DNA from: Thermodesulfobacteriales bacterium
Lineage (GTDB): Bacteria; Desulfobacterota; Thermodesulfobacteria; Thermodesulfobacteriales; Thermodesulfatatoraceae
Assembly (NCBI GenBank): GCA_026985945.1
Contig: JALSPN010000150.1
Span: 1-10,630, forward strand
Direction: 5' to 3'
Length of the DNA: 10,630 nt
A program made the translations under genes and the position numbers. Positions 8,401 through 10,630 of the stretch are shown here, piece by piece. Numbering within the stretch: position 1 is the stretch's first letter; each line of letters starts with the position of its first letter. A model generated the notes under the pieces. That model was given only the letters and a program-made list of their open reading frames with translations, did no database searches and was not told the DNA's origin.

Positions 8401-8883
8401 GAAATGCGGGGAAGGCCTCTTGAAGAAGAGATTGAGCCTGAGATTAACCTGAAAATACCGGCCTATTTCCCCCAGACTTATGTGCCCGATGTGGAACAAA
8501 GGCTTAACCTCTATCGTAAACTGGCTCTGGCCAGAGATGAAAAGGAAATAGAAGAACTTGAAGCGGAAATAGAAGACCGTTTTGGCCCCCTGCCCAAAGA
8601 GGCGGCTAATTTGATTGGCCTTTCCTTCCTCAGGGGGCTGTTGCAAAGCTTGAGAGTGCGCAAGCTTGATAGACGGGGGCAGGAGATAATTCTCTTTGTA
8701 GATTCCGAAAATTTTGCCTTTGAGGCCGCTTTCAAAAAGATTGCTCGCAAAAGGGGTTTAAGATTGCGCTTTACTAAGGATGGAAGGATTATTATCTCCT
8801 TTTCTGAGGCCGAATTTTTGGAAGAATTATTGTCATATTTGCGGGAAGTTCTGGCTCTGGCAGAAATTCCAGAAGAGGCTTAG
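5431..8883 (+). CDS. mfd: Transcription-repair coupling factor Mfd
   Basis: A DNA translocase of 1150 residues (E. coli Mfd is 1148) that in the family pushes stalled RNA polymerase off damaged template DNA and recruits UvrA. Domains in order: a UvrB-like N-terminal region (about 20-340), a linker to about 475, an RNA-polymerase interaction domain starting at about 479 with the RPGDYVVHREHGIGRYQGL block, then two helicase lobes and a C-terminal domain (about 1000-1150). Helicase motifs are intact: GDVGYGKTE (634-642, ATP binding), TTVLAEQH, DEEH (735-738), SATPIPRT (761-768), STTIIESGLDIP, and QLRGRVGRS (904-912). The frame extends to TTG 5422, but ATG 5431 (MFEKV) is the better start; neither has a clear ribosome binding site. 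The gene sits behind a terminator, so it needs its own promoter, which I could not identify in the pyrimidine-rich 5373-5430 stretch. Confidence 0.96.
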   Translation: MFEKVTFSPFLRFSARKKGLLRVGGLSEEALGFLLAHFGPEKALVVFPRQVQAERFLKALRFFGAPGFLFPEEEAPPFAVVYQSIEESSTRVAALYSFLTQKKGFLVLSVSALLRRTLPPEVLKDSYEYVVVGEEIPRESFISRLISLGYEKTGLVQKPGEIAVRGSVIDIFPPGEEHPIRLDFFGEELESIKVFDPATQRSLGRREEAVLLPVREVLLEYDFSRVEEQIFTRLKKFELSPTNESAYLRALETRHFLEPEEFWLPLVYEKPASIFDYLSGKEGLVLFEPERILEELSLFQEKILSSWRLAREGKRVLVEPFESFLSEEEARKILKDAPWRLEVSSLPFHGEEAVNFQVRDHSSHFENLKREPQKAIEKGLSYLREALAGEDKVLVLTPRESTAEKLLSLFKREGLGDEIPLRKAPLKEFPSEGFAVFLGDLGRGFWWPEIGLFVIPEHELFGVRRPLTTPKRRAKEAFLRFEDLRPGDYVVHREHGIGRYQGLVSLELGGLPGEFLLIEYRDGDKLYLPVDKLHFIHKYVGLEGKEPALDRLGGKSFEARKRKVQKAIAEVAQELLALYAARKVSQGFSFEPGPLLRQLEATFPYEETPEQALAIEETLSDMQKPTPMDRLVCGDVGYGKTEVALRAAALAVENKKQVAVLVPTTVLAEQHYRTFVERLEPLGIRVGVLSRLKSTREQRAILKKLARGEIDVIIGTHRLLSSDVSFKDLGLLIIDEEHRFGVRHKEKLKQLRKNVDVLALSATPIPRTLQLSLLGIRDLSVITTPPRERLPVKTYLAKFDDRIIKEAIERELSRGGQVFFVHNRIKGIYALADWLRRLIPQARIEVAHGRTPPQQLEDIMVRFVRKEIDVLVSTTIIESGLDIPSANTIIINRADLMGLAEIYQLRGRVGRSNVQAYAYLLVPSLAGLSEEAEKRLKALMQFTELGSGFKLAMSDLQIRGAGNLLGTFQSGHVAALGYDLYLELLKKTIDEMRGRPLEEEIEPEINLKIPAYFPQTYVPDVEQRLNLYRKLALARDEKEIEELEAEIEDRFGPLPKEAANLIGLSFLRGLLQSLRVRKLDRRGQEIILFVDSENFAFEAAFKKIARKRGLRLRFTKDGRIIISFSEAEFLEELLSYLREVLALAEIPEEA

Positions 8884-8915
8884 ATTCAGTAGAAAATCTG
8901 TTATCGGGAGAGAAA

Positions 8916-9839
8916 ATGGCTGTCTTTCTACTGGCATTTTTTTTGATTCTTAGGGCCGCCTTGGTTCAAGCTCTGGTGGTAGATCGTATTGTAGCCGTGG
9001 TAAACGATGAGGTAATTACCCTTTCGGAGCTTGACGAAGCAGCGGCTCCCCTTTACCAGCGATTTCTTCCCCGGGCTAAAGATCCGGTAGAGAGGGAGAA
9101 ACTCCTTCGGCAGATCAGATACCGGGTCTTAAACCAGATGATTGACGAAAAGCTCCTGGCTCAGGAGGCAGAAAGGCTCGATATCAAAGTCAGCCCGCAG
9201 GAGATAGATCGTTTTATCGCGCGCTTTAAGGAACAAAGTGGGCTTGATGAGGAAAAGTTCCGTAAATTCTTAAGATCTCAGGGGTTAAGCTATGAGGAAT
9301 ACCGGAAAAGAGTGGCCGAACAGATCAAGCGCCTTAAGCTTGTTCAGGGCCATGTCCAGGAAAGGATAGTCGTCACGGATGAGGAAATAGAAAAATACTA
9401 TCGCGAACACTATCTCAAAGGGGCCAAAACCAAATACGAGCTGGCAGCCATCATTATTACTGGCCCCGAAGCGGATAAGAAGGCCCAGGAGGCCTATCAG
9501 GCCCTTAAAGCCGGTGAAGATTTTAAGCAGGTGGCCGCCCGCTATTCCAGCATTAAAGGGAGCGGGGAAGGACTGGGAAGCTTTCGACCCGAAGAGCTGG
9601 CTCCAGAGGTTCGGGAGGTGGTAACCCGCTTGAAACCCGGAGAGATAAGCCCTCCTATCAAAGTAGGTAAAAGCTGGCAGATTTTTAAACTCCAGGCAAT
9701 TTATTCCGAGGCCTCCCAACCCCTTGGGAAGGTGCGAGCGGAAATAGAACAACGGTTACGACAGGAAAAAATTGACCAGCTCCTCCAAAATTGGATAAAA
9801 GAACTCAGACAAAAAGCCTACATAAGGGTGCTCTTATAA
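8916..9839 (+). CDS. SurA-like periplasmic chaperone / parvulin-type peptidyl-prolyl isomerase
   Basis: An exported protein of 307 residues resembling SurA, which escorts unfolded outer-membrane proteins through the periplasm. Residues 1-19 look like a signal peptide (hydrophobic core, cleavage likely after VQA), although the usual N-terminal Lys/Arg is missing. Mature residues 20-165 form the SurA N-terminal chaperone region, starting DRIVAVVNDEVITLSELD (23-40), with NQMIDEKLLAQEAERLDI (73-90). One parvulin domain covers about 173-262 (FKQVAARYS, GEGLGSF, LKPGEIS), then a closing helix (272-303). E. coli SurA has 428 residues and two parvulin domains. The two histidines of active parvulins appear absent: LAAIII replaces the usual HI(L) strand and GKSWQIFKL the GyHI strand, so it may be a chaperone without isomerase activity. 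GGGAG (8906-8910) precedes the ATG. It starts 32 bases after mfd and abuts the next gene. Confidence 0.85.
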   Translation: MAVFLLAFFLILRAALVQALVVDRIVAVVNDEVITLSELDEAAAPLYQRFLPRAKDPVEREKLLRQIRYRVLNQMIDEKLLAQEAERLDIKVSPQEIDRFIARFKEQSGLDEEKFRKFLRSQGLSYEEYRKRVAEQIKRLKLVQGHVQERIVVTDEEIEKYYREHYLKGAKTKYELAAIIITGPEADKKAQEAYQALKAGEDFKQVAARYSSIKGSGEGLGSFRPEELAPEVREVVTRLKPGEISPPIKVGKSWQIFKLQAIYSEASQPLGKVRAEIEQRLRQEKIDQLLQNWIKELRQKAYIRVLL

Positions 9840-10348
9840 TGGCCGAAGAGAGCCGGGAACAGTTTGGCGAATATCTGCGCAAACAGAGGGAGATCCGGGG
9901 TTTTTCTCTGGAGGAGATTGCGGAACAGACAAAGATCAGTTTGCGGGCCCTGAGGGCCATCGAAGCCGAAGATTGGGAGGTTCTTCCGGCTGAAATCTAT
10001 GTGCGGGGTTTTATCCGCTCATATTGTGAAACTATTGGTCTTGATCCTCAGGAAGCCCTTTTGCGCTTTGAAGAGGCTTATCGGCCTTATAAGCACCAGA
10101 AAGAAGCAAAACGTTCCAGAGAAACAGAATATCTGGCCGCTAAAAAAAGATTTCCTCTTCTCTGGGCCTTTCTTCTGGGGCTTATCCTGCTATTGCTTGT
10201 CGGGGGCTATTTCTTCTGGCTGAAGAGCTCTTCCTCTAAGAACCCTTCTTCCCCTGCCAGGATTGTTCCCGAAGAACACCTGGCCCCGTCTCTGGAGCAA
10301 AAATTGCCACTTAATTCCCCACCAGAAGAAAATTCCACAAAGCCTTGA
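9839..10348 (+). CDS. RodZ-like helix-turn-helix membrane protein, short form
   Basis: The protein has 169 residues from the ATG at 9839, which overlaps the stop of the SurA-like gene by one base (TAATG) and has AAGGGTG eight bases upstream. Residues 8-75 match the RodZ/HTH_25 cytoplasmic domain: FGEYLRKQREIRGFSLEEIAEQTKIS, LRALRAIEAEDWEVLP, then YVRGFIRSYCETIGLDP. A basic stretch (88-104) precedes one membrane segment (about 105-128, FPLLWAFLLGLILLLLVGGYFFWL). A Ser/Pro-rich tail of about 40 residues would lie in the periplasm. In E. coli RodZ the HTH domain binds MreB and helps set rod shape; here the periplasmic beta domain found in full-length RodZ is missing. It could be a shape factor or another HTH_25 membrane protein, so I give no symbol. 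It is probably co-translated with recO, whose TTG overlaps its stop. Confidence 0.8.
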   Translation: MAEESREQFGEYLRKQREIRGFSLEEIAEQTKISLRALRAIEAEDWEVLPAEIYVRGFIRSYCETIGLDPQEALLRFEEAYRPYKHQKEAKRSRETEYLAAKKRFPLLWAFLLGLILLLLVGGYFFWLKSSSSKNPSSPARIVPEEHLAPSLEQKLPLNSPPEENSTKP

Positions 10349-10630
10349 ATTTTATTACTACCGCTCTGGTTCTCAATTCCTATACTCTGGCGGAAAAGGA
10401 TGTCCGGCTCTATATGCTCTCGCCTGAAAAAGGGATTTTTGAAGCGGTTGCCAAGGGGGGAAGAAAAAGCAAGAAGAGATTTGTTAATCTTTTAGAGCCC
10501 TTCTCCCTCTTAAGGGTTCACCTCCGTAAGGGGCGAATTAGTTATCTTCCTCCATTTCTGGATCAGGCCGACCTTCTGGAGCCTTTTGAGAATTTGCGTT
10601 CCTCTTTTGTCAACTATCTTCGGGCCTCTT
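10345..10630 (+). CDS. recO: DNA repair protein RecO, N-terminal part (runs off the window)
   Basis: From a TTG at 10345, which overlaps the RodZ-like stop by four bases (TTGA), the frame is open for 95 codons to the window edge. The translation shows the RecO N-terminal OB-fold pattern: TTALVLNSYTLAEKD (residues 4-18), RLYMLSPEKGIFEAVAKGGRK (20-40), KKRFVNLLEPFSLLRV (42-57), then YLPPFLDQADLLEPFENLR. In known RecO this domain binds single-stranded DNA and SSB, and RecO with RecR loads RecA at gaps. The zinc-finger part would lie beyond the window. No ATG is near the expected N-terminus and no good ribosome binding site is seen; translational coupling to the preceding gene could explain use of the TTG. 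RecO runs around 240-260 residues, so over half is missing. Confidence 0.85.
   Translation, partial: MNFITTALVLNSYTLAEKDVRLYMLSPEKGIFEAVAKGGRKSKKRFVNLLEPFSLLRVHLRKGRISYLPPFLDQADLLEPFENLRSSFVNYLRAS

Noticed and set aside
8215..8646. 143-residue reverse-strand open frame inside mfd
   Set aside because: It is opposite the well-conserved Mfd C-terminal half and shows no motif of its own.
9285..9752. 155-residue reverse-strand open frame inside the SurA-like gene
   Set aside because: It lies opposite a gene with clear family similarity, and its translation looks like antisense composition only.

Overview
The window reads as an ordinary, tightly packed stretch of core chromosome from a Gram-negative bacterium. 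The presence of LptF and LptG (lipopolysaccharide export), a SurA-like periplasmic chaperone and a RodZ-like membrane protein all point to a cell with an outer membrane. Proteins rich in K, E and R, middling GC and very short intergenic gaps would suit a thermophilic member of Thermodesulfobacteriota or a related deltaproteobacterial-type lineage. That placement is a guess from style and gene content, not from a search.

Layout from left to right. Bases 1-70 are the 3' part of a 5S rRNA, so an rRNA operon ends here. A near-perfect hairpin at 87-116 separates it from two genes running the other way, lptF and lptG (2293 down to 129, overlapping by ATGA), and probably terminates transcription from both sides. 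Head to head with lptF, a forward VanZ-like membrane protein begins almost at the lptF start codon and leads by an 11-base overlap into folC (folate biosynthesis). Directly after folC a good sigma-70-like extended -10 promoter precedes rplU and rpmA (ribosomal proteins L21 and L27), closed by a hairpin terminator at 5354-5372.

The last block is mfd (transcription-repair coupling factor), then a SurA-like chaperone gene, a short RodZ-like gene and the first 95 codons of recO, which runs out of the window. Spacing in this block is 32 bases, then overlaps of 1 and 4 bases, so these four are probably one transcript. It mixes DNA repair (mfd, recO) with envelope assembly (surA, rodZ-like). The genes fall into envelope biogenesis (lptFG, vanZ-like, surA-like, rodZ-like), translation (5S, L21, L27), folate metabolism (folC) and repair (mfd, recO).

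I saw no mobile element, CRISPR array, tRNA, phage gene or sign of recent transfer, and no new system that I could defend. The points most worth a second look are the repeated architecture of the VanZ-like protein, the abutting lptF/vanZ starts, and the loss of both catalytic histidines in the SurA-like protein. No gene-free stretch exceeds about 130 bases.
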